Positions 15,860 to 25,920 of a DNA stretch of 54,735 bases are shown here, piece after piece. Location: assembly GCA_019115455.1 (NCBI GenBank), contig DXDN01000007.1, forward strand, positions 1 through 54,735, written 5' to 3'. Numbering within the stretch: position 1 is the first letter of the stretch; each line of letters begins with the position of its first letter. The DNA is from Candidatus Eubacterium faecigallinarum. Its GTDB lineage: Bacteria > Bacillota > Clostridia > Oscillospirales > Acutalibacteraceae. Position numbers and translations under genes: made by a program. A model generated the notes under the pieces. That model had not been told where the DNA came from, did not search any database, and saw only the letters and a list, made by a program, of their open reading frames with translations.

Positions 15860-17230
15860 TTATTTACTCTCTGCCGGAACGTCTTTTTCGAGCTTTTTAC
15901 CGGCTTTGCTGAAATCATAGTCTTTGCCTGGGAAAACAGCGTTAAGCACGATACCTGCAATAGCTGCTACTGCAAGTCCTGAAAGAGTTATATCAAACTC
16001 GCCGATGGAGAATGACACGCCGTCGCCGAGACCAAGAGCGCAAACAAGTATTACTGCTGCAATTATTGTATTACGAGCCTTAGAGAAGTCAACGTGATTC
16101 TCAACCATGTTACGAACACCGATAGCGGAAATCATACCGTAAAGTACGAATGAGATACCGCCAACAATCGCAGTCGGCATTGAATTGATGATTGCGGCAA
16201 ATTTAGGTGAGAATGAGAAGAGAATAGCAAAATATGCTGCAATTCTTATGACTCTCGGGTCATAGACCTTAGAAAGTGCAAGCACGCCGGTATTCTCTCC
16301 GTATGTTGTGTTAGCAGGTCCGCCGAAGAGCGCTGACAAAGAAGTTGCGAGACCGTCGCCGGTAAGTGAACGGTGAAGTCCAGGATTAGCAATATAATTC
16401 TTGCCGCAGGTTGCGCTGATTGCGGAGATATCGCCGATATGCTCCATCATTGTTGCCAGTGAGATAGGCATTATTGCAATGATTGCAGATATTGCCTTTG
16501 AGCTGTCGTGAACGCCGCCGAAGACGGTGAGTTCCCAGTCAATCGGGAAGCCTATCCATGCAGCCTCTTTTACTGAGGTGAAATCTATTGCGAAACTTTC
16601 AACGCCGAAGCCGTTGCCGACAATTGCCGCAACAGTATATGAGCCGAGAATTCCGAGAAGAATGGGAATGATTTTTATCATGCCCTTACCGAAAATATTG
16701 AATATAATAACAAGCGCAAGAGCAATAATGGCAAGCCACCAATTGGTTGAGCAGTTGCTGATAGCGCTGGGAGCAAGTCCGAGTCCGATAGCGATAATGA
16801 TTGGACCTGTTACTACCGGTGGGAAGAACTTCATTACCTTATTGATGCCGATTATTTTAATTACTGCGGCGAGAATAAGATAAACAAGTCCCGCGCACAC
16901 AACGCCAAGGCAGGCATAAGGTATCATTTCCCTATTGGGAGTTCCGTCCTCAAGCATCGGAGCTACTGTGCCGTATCCTCCGAGAAAAGCAAATGACGAA
17001 CCCAAAAATGCCGGAACCTTGAATTTTGTGAACACGTGGAACAAAAGAGTACCAAGACCTGCCATAAGCAGTGTTGTTGAAATATCAAGTCCGGTAATAA
17101 GCGGAACAAGCACTGTTGCTCCGAACATTGCAAACATATGCTGGAAACCGAGAACGATCATTCTGCCTGTTCCGAGCTTACGGGCATCATAAATTCCCTC
17201 ATTGCCCACTTTAAATTTTTCTTTAGCCAT
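15860..17230 (-). CDS. uraA: Uracil permease (NCS2 family)
   Basis: 456 residues with about 12-14 membrane spans of the nucleobase:cation symporter-2 family. Recognisable features are LGFQHMFAMFGATVLVPLITG near the N-terminus and the TTYGENTGVLALSKV substrate-site motif, with Glu as in uracil permeases. Proton-coupled uracil uptake is inferred from the motif and from its place 32 bp behind upp. The gene is co-transcribed with upp and ends at the terminator at 15818-15843. Confidence 0.92.
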   Translation of the reverse strand: MAKEKFKVGNEGIYDARKLGTGRMIVLGFQHMFAMFGATVLVPLITGLDISTTLLMAGLGTLLFHVFTKFKVPAFLGSSFAFLGGYGTVAPMLEDGTPNREMIPYACLGVVCAGLVYLILAAVIKIIGINKVMKFFPPVVTGPIIIAIGLGLAPSAISNCSTNWWLAIIALALVIIFNIFGKGMIKIIPILLGILGSYTVAAIVGNGFGVESFAIDFTSVKEAAWIGFPIDWELTVFGGVHDSSKAISAIIAIMPISLATMMEHIGDISAISATCGKNYIANPGLHRSLTGDGLATSLSALFGGPANTTYGENTGVLALSKVYDPRVIRIAAYFAILFSFSPKFAAIINSMPTAIVGGISFVLYGMISAIGVRNMVENHVDFSKARNTIIAAVILVCALGLGDGVSFSIGEFDITLSGLAVAAIAGIVLNAVFPGKDYDFSKAGKKLEKDVPAESK

Positions 17231-17262
17231 AAATTTCTCCTCGTTAAATCAATGATGATAAA

Positions 17263-17895
17263 TTATTTTGTACCGAATATTCTGTCACCGGCATCGCCGA
17301 GACCGGGAACGATATAGCCGTTTTCGTTAAGCTTTTCGTCCATTCCGGCACAGAATATATCAACGTCGGGATGAGCCTTTTTAAGGGCATCAAGTCCCTC
17401 CGGAGCGGCAATGATGCACAGGAATTTTATAGAATGCGGCTTTCTGAGCTTGATCTGGGAAATAGCGTCAATTGCTGAACCGCCCGTGGCAAGCATCGGG
17501 TCGAGGACAAACACGTCTCTCTTTTCTATATCCTTAGGCAGTTTGCAGTAATACTCCACAGGCTTAAGGGTCGTTTCGTCACGATAAAGTCCGATATGAC
17601 CGACTCTCGCCGCAGGAACAAGCTGCAAAGCGCCCTCCACCATGCCGAGTCCGGCACGCAAAATTGGAACAAAAGCAAGCTTTCTGCCTGCAATAACTTT
17701 GCAGTGAGCAGTTCCGCAGGGTGTCTCCACTGTTTTGTCCGCCAAGGGAAGGTCCCTCGTGGCATCGTACACCATAAGCATAGCTATCTCGTTTACAAGA
17801 TCACGGAATTCCTTAGTGCTCGTTTCGATATCCCTAAGAATACTGAGCTTATGCTGGATAAGCGGGTGATCCATTATTACAACTTTTCTCGGCAT
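17263..17895 (-). CDS. upp: Uracil phosphoribosyltransferase
   Basis: 210 residues, the family's standard length. It converts uracil and PRPP to UMP in pyrimidine salvage. The PRPP-binding motif is [27 protein letters not shown] and the C-terminal [14 protein letters not shown] complete the active site. ATG 17895 follows GGAGGAT. Leads the upp-uraA operon. I saw no PyrR-type attenuator in the short leader. Confidence 0.95.
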   Translation of the reverse strand: MPRKVVIMDHPLIQHKLSILRDIETSTKEFRDLVNEIAMLMVYDATRDLPLADKTVETPCGTAHCKVIAGRKLAFVPILRAGLGMVEGALQLVPAARVGHIGLYRDETTLKPVEYYCKLPKDIEKRDVFVLDPMLATGGSAIDAISQIKLRKPHSIKFLCIIAAPEGLDALKKAHPDVDIFCAGMDEKLNENGYIVPGLGDAGDRIFGTK

Positions 17896-17928
17896 TTTTT
17901 ATCCTCCAATACAAATTCATTAAGGATT

Positions 17929-17957
17929 ATAATACCATAATATAGACAGTATAACAA
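17929..17957 (-). promoter_or_regulatory. upp-uraA promoter
   Basis: On the minus strand -35 TTGTTA (17957-17952), a 17-bp spacer and -10 TATTAT (17934-17929), about 34 bp before the upp ATG. Confidence 0.55.
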
Positions 17958-18031
17958 GAAATATTACATCATTGTAATTAAATCGGCTTATTATGACAAT
18001 GATAGATTATACATATCAGACACTGCCATTA

Positions 18032-20848
18032 TTAAAGATATTTTTTCAGATACTGACCTGTATATGACTTTTCACACTGAGCAACTTCCTCAGGCGTTCC
18101 TGTTGCGACAATCTCACCGCCGCCATTTCCGCCCTCGGGTCCCAGGTCAATAATATGGTCGGCAGTTTTGATGATATCAAGATTGTGTTCAATAACAACA
18201 ACCGTATTGCCGGAATCCACCAGCATATTAAGCACATTTACAAGTCTGTGAACGTCCGCTGTATGAAGTCCCGTAGTAGGTTCATCAAGAATATAGATAG
18301 TTCTGCCGGTGCTTCTGCGTGACAGCTCGGTAGCCAGCTTCACTCGCTGTGCCTCGCCGCCTGAAAGAGTTGTGGCACTCTGACCGATTTTTATATATCC
18401 GAGCCCCACCTCAGAAAGTGTTTTGAGCTTATTATAGATTTTCGGCTGCTGGGCAAAGAATTCAACGCCCTCATCCACCGTCATTTCAAGCACGTCGAAA
18501 ATTGATTTTCCTTTAAACTTGACCTCAAGGGTTTCACGGTTATATCTTCTTCCTGAGCATACCTCGCAGGGGACGTAAACGTCCGCAAGAAAATGCATTT
18601 CTATCTTAACAATTCCGTCGCCCTGGCACGCCTCACACCTGCCGCCCTTGACGTTAAACGAAAAGCGGTTTGCCTTATATCCCCTCTGCTTTGCGTCAGG
18701 AGTCTGAGCATAAAGCTCACGAATATCGTTAAAGACTCCTGTATAGGTAGCCGGGTTCGACCTTGGTGTTCTGCCGATAGGCGACTGGTCAATATTAATT
18801 ACCTTATCGAGATTGTCAGCGCCGGTTATTTTTTCAAATTTACCGGGACGTTTTTTAGCTCCGTTCAGGACATTTGAGAGATATTTGTTAAGTATCTCGT
18901 TGACGAGGCTTGATTTACCTGAGCCTGATACTCCCGTAACAGCCACGAATTTACCCAGCGGAATCTCCACATTAATATTTTTCAGGTTGTTTTCCGCCGC
19001 CTTATAAATTGTCAGCTTTTTGCCGCTGCCTTTTCTGCGTTTTTCAGGAACGGGAATGGAGCGTCTGCCGCTCAGATACATTCCTGTTATTGAACGTTCG
19101 CAGTTGATTATATCGTCAACGCTGCCCGCTGCCACAAGCTCGCCTCCGTGGATACCTGCGCCAGGTCCGATATCAACTATATAATCGGCGTTTCTCATGG
19201 TATCCTCGTCATGCTCAACTACGATAAGCGTATTTCCCAGGTCCCTTAGATGCTTTAATGTGCCGAGGAGCTTGTCATTATCCCTCTGATGAAGTCCGAT
19301 AGACGGCTCGTCAAGGATGTAAAGCACGCCCATAAGAGACGAGCCTATCTGGGTGGCAAGGCGGATTCGCTGAGCTTCGCCGCCTGAGAGAGTTGCCGCC
19401 TCACGTGAAAGCGAAAGATACTCCAGTCCGACTGAATTAAGAAATTCCAGTCTTTCCTTTATCTCGTTTACAACAAGCGTACCGATGATTTTTTCACGCT
19501 CGGTAAGCTGAAGATTGCTGATAAACTCCAACTCGTCGCCAATGGGCATTTTGCAGAACTCGTAAATATTTTTGCCGCCCACCGTTACGCTCATAATAGC
19601 GGGAGTAAGGCGTGAACCGCCGCAGTCAGGGCACACGCAGGTGGTCATTACGGATTCAATATCGCTTCTCGCCCAGTCGGAAGAGGTTTCCTCATACCTG
19701 CGCTTTAGATTGGTGATAATTCCCTCAAATGTATTTTTATATGTTCCCGTACCGTAAGAGGTGGTGCGCTTCATGGTGAGTTTTCTGTCGCCGGTACCGT
19801 AAAGAATAGCGTGAAGCCCCTCCTCAGGTATCATTTCCACGGGAACGTCCAGGGAAAATCCGTACTCCTTGGCAAGTCCCTCGTAGTACATTTTTGCAAT
19901 TGAACCGTCGTTTACATTCCAGCCTGAGGCTTTTATGGCTCCCTGATTTATTGAGAGCTTTTTGTTGGGAATTATGAGATTAGGGTCAATTTCTTTATAT
20001 GAGCCAAGACCGCCGCACTTTTTACACGCCCCGAAAGGATTGTTAAATGAAAACATACGGGGGCTCATTTCCTCGATGACGGCACCGTGCTCAGGGCAGG
20101 CATAATTAAGGGAGAAAAGCTCCTCCCTGTCGCCCACAATATCAACAAGAACAACGCCGTCAGCGAGCTTGGTTGCTGTCTCTATAGAGTCGGCAAGTCT
20201 TGATTTGACCGTGCTGTTTATTATAAGCCTGTCCACGATTACTTCAATGTTATGCTTCTTGTTCTTGTCCATTTTTATATCCTCGGACAAGTCGTAAACG
20301 GCGCCGTCTACTCTGACTCTGACATAGCCTGACTTTCTGATATTGTCAAGCTCCTTGACGTACTCGCCTTTTCGTCCTCTGACTATTGGCGCCATAATCT
20401 GTATTCTGGTTTTTTCCTCAAGCTTCAGGACAGTATCCACTATCTGGTCCACCGTCTGCTGGGTTATCTCACGTCCGCAGACTGTGCAGTGCGGTTTGCC
20501 TATACGGGCATAGAGCAGCCTGAGATAATCGTAGATTTCCGTTACAGTGCCCACGGTGGAACGGGGATTTCTGCTTGTTGTCTTCTGGTCAATGGAAATA
20601 GCCGGTGAAAGTCCGTCGATATAATCAACATCAGGCTTCTCCATCTGACCGAGAAACTGACGGGCATATGAGGACAGGGATTCAACATATCTGCGCTGAC
20701 CCTCAGCATATATCGTATCAAAGGCAAGACTTGATTTTCCTGAGCCGGAAAGCCCGGTAAACACGATTAGCTTGTCCCTGGGTATTTCAACGTCTATATT
20801 TTTAAGGTTATGCTCTCTGGCACCCTTTACAACTATGTTTTTTGCCAT
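18032..20848 (-). CDS. uvrA: Excinuclease ABC subunit A
   Basis: 938 residues, normal length. Two ABC ATPase modules have Walker [10 protein letters not shown] near the N-terminus and GVSGSGKSS in the second half, and both LSGGEAQR signature motifs. Zinc modules are visible as CPDCGGSR and CEACQGDG...CEVCSGRRY. It loads UvrB at DNA lesions in nucleotide excision repair. An earlier ATG (20860) sits in the ribosome-binding region; ATG 20848, 7 bp after GGTGA, is preferred. It follows uvrB with a 26-bp gap. Confidence 0.97.
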   Translation of the reverse strand: MAKNIVVKGAREHNLKNIDVEIPRDKLIVFTGLSGSGKSSLAFDTIYAEGQRRYVESLSSYARQFLGQMEKPDVDYIDGLSPAISIDQKTTSRNPRSTVGTVTEIYDYLRLLYARIGKPHCTVCGREITQQTVDQIVDTVLKLEEKTRIQIMAPIVRGRKGEYVKELDNIRKSGYVRVRVDGAVYDLSEDIKMDKNKKHNIEVIVDRLIINSTVKSRLADSIETATKLADGVVLVDIVGDREELFSLNYACPEHGAVIEEMSPRMFSFNNPFGACKKCGGLGSYKEIDPNLIIPNKKLSINQGAIKASGWNVNDGSIAKMYYEGLAKEYGFSLDVPVEMIPEEGLHAILYGTGDRKLTMKRTTSYGTGTYKNTFEGIITNLKRRYEETSSDWARSDIESVMTTCVCPDCGGSRLTPAIMSVTVGGKNIYEFCKMPIGDELEFISNLQLTEREKIIGTLVVNEIKERLEFLNSVGLEYLSLSREAATLSGGEAQRIRLATQIGSSLMGVLYILDEPSIGLHQRDNDKLLGTLKHLRDLGNTLIVVEHDEDTMRNADYIVDIGPGAGIHGGELVAAGSVDDIINCERSITGMYLSGRRSIPVPEKRRKGSGKKLTIYKAAENNLKNINVEIPLGKFVAVTGVSGSGKSSLVNEILNKYLSNVLNGAKKRPGKFEKITGADNLDKVINIDQSPIGRTPRSNPATYTGVFNDIRELYAQTPDAKQRGYKANRFSFNVKGGRCEACQGDGIVKIEMHFLADVYVPCEVCSGRRYNRETLEVKFKGKSIFDVLEMTVDEGVEFFAQQPKIYNKLKTLSEVGLGYIKIGQSATTLSGGEAQRVKLATELSRRSTGRTIYILDEPTTGLHTADVHRLVNVLNMLVDSGNTVVVIEHNLDIIKTADHIIDLGPEGGNGGGEIVATGTPEEVAQCEKSYTGQYLKKYL

Positions 20849-20874
20849 ATTAGTCACCATTAAATTACTTTGCT

Positions 20875-22830
20875 TTAGTTATTTTCAAGTTCTGCAATTT
20901 GGTCACGCAAAAATGCCGCGTGCTCAAACTCCAGCATGCGTGCCGCCTCTTTCATCTCGCTGGTAAGCTGTTTGATAAGAAGCTGCTTTTCTTTCTTCGT
21001 AAGGCGCTTGCGTTTGCCGTCAAGCTTATCCTTTGAGGTTATCTCAATTATCTGCCTTACGTCCTTCTTTATAGTTTTGGGAGTTATTGAATGCTCCTGA
21101 TTATATTTTTCCTGAATTCCACGGCGTCTGACGGTTTCGGTTATAGCACGCTCCATGGATGGGGTAACGCTGTCAGCATACATTATTACCTCGCCGTTTT
21201 CGTTACGGGCGGCTCGTCCTATAGTCTGAACAAGCGATGTCTCGGAGCGCAAAAAGCCCTCCTTATCAGCATCGAGAATCGCTACCAGCGACACTTCTGG
21301 AATATCCAGTCCCTCACGAAGAAGATTTATGCCCACAAGCACGTCGAACTCGCCCAGGCGAAGGTCACGGATTATTTCCATACGCTCGATGGTGTCAATA
21401 TCGTGGTGCATATAACGTACCTTGACACCGAAGCCCTCAAGATATTTTGTAAGGTCCTCCGCCATTGCCTTGGTAAGAGTTGTAACAAGAACTCTTTCCT
21501 TTCTCTCGGCACGCAGATTGATTTCAGACAATAGGTCGTCCATTTGGTCCTCGGTAGGTTTGACCGTAATCAACGGGTCAAGAAGTCCGGTAGGTCTGAT
21601 AACCTGCTCTACGATTCGGGCGCTTTTCGTTTTTTCAAACTCGCCCGGTGTTGCCGATGTGAAAATTACCTGGTTAACCTTGTTATAAAACTCGTCGAAC
21701 TGCAGCGGTCTGTTATCAAGAGCGCTTGGCAGTCGGAAACCGTATTCCACAAGACTTTCCTTTCTTGCTCTGTCGCCGGCATACATACCCCTAAGCTGGG
21801 GGAGCATTACATGGCTTTCATCACAGAAAAGCAGAAAATCATCGGGGAAATAATCAATAAGCGTAAAGGGTGCTTCCCCCGGCTTTCTGCCGCTCATAAC
21901 GGCGGAATAGTTCTCAATTCCTTTACAAAAGCCCGTTTCCCTGAGCATTTCAATATCGTTCATGGTGCGTTCCTTGATTCGCTGAGCCTCCAAGAGTTTG
22001 CCCTTTTCCTCAAAATACGCTACACGCTCCACCATCTCGTTATATATTTTATCAATAGCTATATTCATTTTTTCAGCGCCCACAACGTAATGGGAAGCAG
22101 GATACAGGCACACGTGGGACAATACACCTTCTACCTTACCTGTAAGGGGCTGAATTTCACATATTCTGTCAATTTCATCGCCGAAAAATTCAATTCTCAC
22201 GGCATTTCCCGAAGAGCCTGCCGGAAATACCTCAAGGGTATCCCCTCTTACACGAAATTTATTGCGCACAAAATTAATATCGTTTCTCTCATACTGAATG
22301 GAAACAAGCTTTTCAATCAGCGCGTCCCTGCCGTACTCCATACCTGTTCTAAGGGAAATAACCATGCTTTTATAGTCGATAGGGTCGCCGATAGAATAAA
22401 TGCAGGACACGGAAGCAACAATTATAACATCACGTCGCTCAAACAATGCGGCGGTGGCAGAATGGCGCAGCTTGTCTATCTCATCGTTTATTGCTGAGTC
22501 TTTTTCAATATAAGTATCGGTAGTGGGTACGTAAGCCTCTGGCTGATAATAATCATAATAGGACACAAAATACTCAACGGCATTTTCAGGGAAAAACTCC
22601 TTGAACTCACTGCAAAGCTGAGCCGCCAAAGTTTTATTATGAGCCAGAACAAGGGTGGGTCTGTTTACCCGCTCAATTATATTTGCCATTGTGAAAGTTT
22701 TACCCGAACCGGTAACACCCATGAGAGTCTGCTCTCTGTCGCCGTTTAAAACGCCTTTTACAAGCGCATCAATTGCCTGCGGCTGATCACCGGTTGGCTT
22801 AAATTTGCTGACAAGCTTAAATTTGTCCAT
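20875..22830 (-). CDS. uvrB: Excinuclease ABC subunit B
   Basis: 651 residues. Walker [11 protein letters not shown], the beta-hairpin region [12 protein letters not shown], helicase motif II (DESH), motif [11 protein letters not shown] and a C-terminal UVR motif ([28 protein letters not shown]) are all present. It is the damage-verifying DNA helicase that recruits UvrC. First gene of uvrB-uvrA. A GAAC-N4-GTTC dyad lies upstream in a hairpin (22916-22945), which may bear on SOS control. Confidence 0.97.
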   Translation of the reverse strand: MDKFKLVSKFKPTGDQPQAIDALVKGVLNGDREQTLMGVTGSGKTFTMANIIERVNRPTLVLAHNKTLAAQLCSEFKEFFPENAVEYFVSYYDYYQPEAYVPTTDTYIEKDSAINDEIDKLRHSATAALFERRDVIIVASVSCIYSIGDPIDYKSMVISLRTGMEYGRDALIEKLVSIQYERNDINFVRNKFRVRGDTLEVFPAGSSGNAVRIEFFGDEIDRICEIQPLTGKVEGVLSHVCLYPASHYVVGAEKMNIAIDKIYNEMVERVAYFEEKGKLLEAQRIKERTMNDIEMLRETGFCKGIENYSAVMSGRKPGEAPFTLIDYFPDDFLLFCDESHVMLPQLRGMYAGDRARKESLVEYGFRLPSALDNRPLQFDEFYNKVNQVIFTSATPGEFEKTKSARIVEQVIRPTGLLDPLITVKPTEDQMDDLLSEINLRAERKERVLVTTLTKAMAEDLTKYLEGFGVKVRYMHHDIDTIERMEIIRDLRLGEFDVLVGINLLREGLDIPEVSLVAILDADKEGFLRSETSLVQTIGRAARNENGEVIMYADSVTPSMERAITETVRRRGIQEKYNQEHSITPKTIKKDVRQIIEITSKDKLDGKRKRLTKKEKQLLIKQLTSEMKEAARMLEFEHAAFLRDQIAELENN

Positions 22831-22875
22831 AGTAACTACCTGCTCTGTTTTTCAGAATTTTTCGCATATAGAGTT

Positions 22876-22904
22876 ATTATATGCCAAATCGCAAAAAAAG
22901 TAAA
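22876..22904 (-). promoter_or_regulatory. uvrB-uvrA promoter
   Basis: On the minus strand -35 TTTACT (22904-22899), a 17-bp spacer and -10 TATAAT (22881-22876), 45 bp before the uvrB start. Confidence 0.55.
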
Positions 22905-22915
22905 TAGGTACAAAG

Positions 22916-22945
22916 AAAAAGCACGAACTTTTGTTCGTGCTTTTT
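22916..22945 (-). terminator. Terminator hairpin containing a LexA-box-like core
   Basis: A 13-bp stem AAAAAGCACGAAC / GTTCGTGCTTTTT with a TTTT loop and T-runs on both strands. It most likely ends the Fn3-CHAP transcript coming from 23041. The centre reads CGAAC-TTTT-GTTCG (22924-22937), the GAAC-N4-GTTC core of Gram-positive LexA operators, and lies 20 bp upstream of the uvrB -35. Confidence 0.7.
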
Positions 22946-23040
22946 AGAGTTTTGGTTGGCGCAGTCTATAAAGCCTTTTTAGTGAGAAAAAAATACTGCC
23001 AATATCTCTGCATCAGCATTTTAAGACCTGTGCTTTTAGA

Positions 23041-25209
23041 TTAATTGTGACCGTAATCAGGAGTTGCATAGCCATAAATATAAATATTTCCTTTATGGTT
23101 ATATTTTCTCTTCTGAACAACGTCATCAAGGTTGCCCTCGATAGTATAGACATAGCCGTTTGAATATTTTTCTACAATTCCGATGTGATACGGTGTGGAC
23201 TCCCATTGGGTTTTAAAGAAAATCAAATCGCCTGACTTAGGTATATAATTTCTGTTTTTAAACAAGCCCTTGGACTTGAACCAGTTTGCGGAATCAGCGG
23301 GATCCTGGTAGCGCGGAATTCTGCCGGACTGATAATACCCGAGCTCATTTGCACACCAAGTGACAAAGAGGTTGCACCACGGTACACGGCGGCTGTAGCC
23401 TGCCCATTTCCAGATTTTATAGCCGCCGGAATAACCCACTTCCTTCTCGGCAACTCTGACCATATCATTTTTAGTCGAAGGAGATGAAACCGAGGTGACG
23501 CTTTTGCCGTCTTCATAGAACCAGCTTGTATAACTTGTTACACTACTGTTTACACAGCGAACGGTATATGTATACCTGACGCCTTTCTTTGCCTGTATAT
23601 CGGTAAAATCCGTATAGGCGGTAACGCCAAGCGCTGTCCAGCTGGTAGCATTAGCTGTTTTACGGAACACTTTATACTTTTGAGCACCGGTTACCTTGCC
23701 CCATTTAAGCTTGACACCCGAAGATGTGGCTGAAATTGATGTAATTTTGGGGGCGGCAACATAGGTTATGCCTTTTCCGGTGGTATTATATCCGCTGGTA
23801 TAGGCAGTGCAGTTTGCGTTTACACATCTGACAGTATAGTAATACTTAGTTCCGCTTTTTGCAGTCTTGTCCAAATATGAGGTTGAAGTTGTGGTTGTAA
23901 GGGTAACCCAAGAACCGCTTGACGTTCTTCTGTAGACCCTGTATTTTTCTGCCTTTGAAACTTTACCCCATTTTATCTGGACTCCGTTTACTGCCGTCGA
24001 AACGGAGGATATATTAGGTGCGGACACCGCCATAAAGCTCTTGCCTGCCTCATAATATCCGCTTAAAAGGGTTGTGCCGTCCTTACTTATACAGCGGATG
24101 GTATACAAATAGGTTGTACCCTTGGATGCCTTTTTGTCAGTAAATGACGTTGTGGTTGAGGTGCCGACGGTTGTCCAGTTCGTACTTGCGGTTTTGCGGA
24201 AAATTTTATATCTGACAGCACCTGACACCTTGCCCCAGTTAATTTGTGTACCTGAATTCACGGCACGGATTGAAGAAATTTTAGGCTTGGAAAGTCCTGT
24301 GACTGCTTTTGAAGCTTTGAAGCCGCTGGTGTATGCTGTGGCGCTGGAATTTATGCATCTTACAGTAAAGGTGTATTTTGCTCCCAGCTTAGCGCCCGAC
24401 CAGGTATAGCTTGTAGAAGTAGTATCGGTAATCCTTACCCAGCTTCCGCTGCCTACTCTATAATACACCCTATATTTTTCAGCGCCTTTAACAGAATTCC
24501 ATTTTAGCGCCGCTCCGTCGTTATTAAAATATACTGATGCAAGTGAGGGCGCTGCGACAAATTTAGTGGTCTTGCCCTTCTCGTCATATCCGCTGGTATA
24601 TGATTTTGAATCGCTGCTAAGGCAACGAACCGTATAGACATATGTTGTTCCTGATTTTGCGGTCTTGTCAACATAAGAGGTTGAGGACGATGTGCCGATA
24701 GCAGTCCAGGAAGAAGCGGTGGAAGTCTTCCTGAAAACTCTGTATTTTGCGGCAGACGAAACTCTATTCCAGCTTACACTAACACCGGATGCGCTATTAG
24801 TAGCTGACTGTAATTTCGGAGCGGAAAGTCCGGTAACTGTCTTGCCTGTGGCGTTAAATCCACTGGCATAAGACTTTCCATCGGCAGTTATACACCTTAC
24901 GGTAAAGGTATATTTAGTGCCGAGCTTAGCCTGCTGCCATGTATAGCTTGTTGAGGTAGTATCGGCAATTTTCACCCAGTTGCTATTCCCTATTCTGTAA
25001 TATAATCTGTATTTTTGGGCGCCCTTTACAGAATTCCATTTAAGCGCCGCTCCATCATTATTAAAATATGCTGACGTCAGCGACGGAGTAGAAAGATACT
25101 GCGAGCTCTTGGCATAAGCGCTCACATCCGCGCAAAATACTGTTAAAAGAGGAAAAATCAGCACAGCAAAAAGCGCTGATAACAGAATGCTTAAGTTCCT
25201 TTTTTTCAC
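23041..25209 (-). CDS. Secreted protein with six Fn3-like repeats and a C-terminal CHAP domain
   Basis: 722 residues. A signal peptide (MKKRNLSILLSALFAVLIF) precedes six fibronectin-III-like repeats of about 88 residues (about 40-570). They end in YTSGY/F-type segments and carry the conserved KWxxVxxAxKYRV core. A CHAP-type cysteine hydrolase domain follows, with Cys612 (PWCNLFV), His675 (YHIGIV) and acidic/amide Glu691-Gly-Asn693. It probably cleaves peptidoglycan at the cell surface, the repeats acting as spacer or binding arms. GTG 25209, 9 bp after GGGGG, is preferred to a TTG three codons upstream that abuts the ribosome site. It is monocistronic, ending at 22916-22945. Confidence 0.85.
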   Translation of the reverse strand: MKKRNLSILLSALFAVLIFPLLTVFCADVSAYAKSSQYLSTPSLTSAYFNNDGAALKWNSVKGAQKYRLYYRIGNSNWVKIADTTSTSYTWQQAKLGTKYTFTVRCITADGKSYASGFNATGKTVTGLSAPKLQSATNSASGVSVSWNRVSSAAKYRVFRKTSTASSWTAIGTSSSTSYVDKTAKSGTTYVYTVRCLSSDSKSYTSGYDEKGKTTKFVAAPSLASVYFNNDGAALKWNSVKGAEKYRVYYRVGSGSWVRITDTTSTSYTWSGAKLGAKYTFTVRCINSSATAYTSGFKASKAVTGLSKPKISSIRAVNSGTQINWGKVSGAVRYKIFRKTASTNWTTVGTSTTTSFTDKKASKGTTYLYTIRCISKDGTTLLSGYYEAGKSFMAVSAPNISSVSTAVNGVQIKWGKVSKAEKYRVYRRTSSGSWVTLTTTTSTSYLDKTAKSGTKYYYTVRCVNANCTAYTSGYNTTGKGITYVAAPKITSISATSSGVKLKWGKVTGAQKYKVFRKTANATSWTALGVTAYTDFTDIQAKKGVRYTYTVRCVNSSVTSYTSWFYEDGKSVTSVSSPSTKNDMVRVAEKEVGYSGGYKIWKWAGYSRRVPWCNLFVTWCANELGYYQSGRIPRYQDPADSANWFKSKGLFKNRNYIPKSGDLIFFKTQWESTPYHIGIVEKYSNGYVYTIEGNLDDVVQKRKYNHKGNIYIYGYATPDYGHN
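23480..25090 (-). repeat. Six tandem ~265-bp coding repeats (Fn3 units)
   Basis: The Fn3 units repeat in the DNA as well as the protein. Units 1 and 3 (around 24830-25090 and 24300-24555) are nearly the same base for base, including a shared stretch beginning acagaattccattt. Units 2, 4, 5 and 6 are more diverged. This looks like internal duplication. Confidence 0.7.
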
Positions 25210-25314
25210 AATTTTCAACCCCCAATTTTTTTAATTTTACTACATAACTGATTTTCTGACAAGATAAATTGAACGCAATACAATTAGAAAAAAATAGAAA
25301 TTCAGAAAAAATAG

Positions 25315-25355
25315 AAAAGCCTTGAATTTCCGAAAATTCGGAATTCAAAGCTTTT
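25315..25355 (-). terminator. Terminator of the five-tRNA transcript
   Basis: A long imperfect stem AAAAGCCTTGAATTTCCGA / TTCGGAATTCAAAGCTTTT, read on the minus strand, directly after tRNA-Lys and followed by CTATTTTTT. Confidence 0.75.
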
Positions 25356-25358
25356 ACC

Positions 25359-25434
25359 TGGTGACCCATCGGGGAGTCGAACCCCGGACACCTTGATTAA
25401 AAGTCAAGTGCTCTGCCATCTGAGCTAATGGATC
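25359..25434 (-). tRNA. tRNA-Lys (anticodon UUU)
   Basis: 76 nt with encoded CCA. Acceptor GATCCAT/ATGGGTC, anticodon loop CTTTTAA on a CTTGA/TCAAG stem, and T-loop TTCGACT. Last of five tRNAs transcribed leftwards. Confidence 0.95.
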
Positions 25435-25460
25435 ATATCACCCTGAGAAGATCAGGGTGC

Positions 25461-25535
25461 TGGCTGGGGAGGCGGGATTCGAACCCACGCATGACGGAGT
25501 CAAAGTCCGTTGCCTTACCGCTTGGCTACACCCCA
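25461..25535 (-). tRNA. tRNA-Gln (anticodon UUG)
   Basis: 75 nt with encoded CCA. Acceptor TGGGGTG/CTCCCCA, anticodon loop CTTTGAC on an ACGGA/TCCGT stem, and T-loop TTCGAAT. Confidence 0.95.
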
Positions 25536-25588
25536 ATATCTTGGGATCTTATATAAACGTTTGATATAATCAAACAATTTTTTAATAG

Positions 25589-25666
25589 TGGGGTGGGATA
25601 TCGGATTCGAACCGATGACCTCCAGTGCCACAAACTGGCGCTCTAACCAACTGAACTAATCCCACC
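25589..25666 (-). tRNA. tRNA-His (anticodon GUG)
   Basis: 78 nt including the extra G-1 opposite discriminator C73, the hallmark of tRNA-His, and encoded CCA. Acceptor GTGGGAT/ATCCCAC; anticodon loop TTGTGGC on a CCAGT/ACTGG stem. Confidence 0.95.
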
Positions 25667-25704
25667 ATATATGTAAAAGCACCGAAGTGCTGTTACTGCG
25701 CTTA

Positions 25705-25781
25705 TGGCGCGCTGAGAGGGACTCGAACCCCCGACCTACTGCTTAGAAGGCAGTTGCTCTATCCAGCTGAGCTATCAGCGC
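25705..25781 (-). tRNA. tRNA-Arg (anticodon UCU)
   Basis: 77 nt with encoded CCA. Acceptor GCGCTGA/TCAGCGC and anticodon loop CTTCTAA on an ACTGC/GCAGT stem. Confidence 0.95.
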
Positions 25782-25789
25782 AAAATAAA

Positions 25790-25863
25790 TGGAGCGGGTG
25801 ATGGGAATCGAACCCACACGACCAGCTTGGAAGGCTGGGATTCTACCATTGAACTACACCCGC
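25790..25863 (-). tRNA. tRNA-Gly (anticodon UCC)
   Basis: 74 nt with encoded CCA. Acceptor GCGGGTG/CACCCGC and anticodon loop CTTCCAA. First tRNA after the promoter at 25878-25906. Confidence 0.95.
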
Positions 25864-25869
25864 ACGCGA

Positions 25870-25906
25870 CGGTCATTATTATACATAATGACCGCCGAAG
25901 TGTCAA
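25870..25906 (-). promoter_or_regulatory. Promoter of the Gly-Arg-His-Gln-Lys tRNA array with an overlapping palindrome
   Basis: On the minus strand a consensus -35 TTGACA (25906-25901), a 17-bp spacer and a consensus -10 TATAAT (25883-25878). A perfect 10-bp-arm palindrome, CGGTCATTAT (25870-25879) / ATAATGACCG (25885-25894), covers the -10 and the likely start point. No T-run follows, so it does not look like a terminator. Confidence 0.7.
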
Positions 25907-25920
25907 GTAGTTTTTTAAAA

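Noticed and set aside
21544-22497. 317-residue open frame on the plus strand
   Set aside because: It is antisense to uvrB, whose frame is well conserved; the predicted protein is low in recognisable motifs.
23480-25090. CRISPR or satellite array
   Set aside because: The repeats are about 265 bp, stay in frame and encode Fn3 units.
25871-25894. Terminator for clpE
   Set aside because: The palindrome lacks a T-run on the minus strand and overlaps a consensus tRNA promoter, so a promoter-linked role is more likely.
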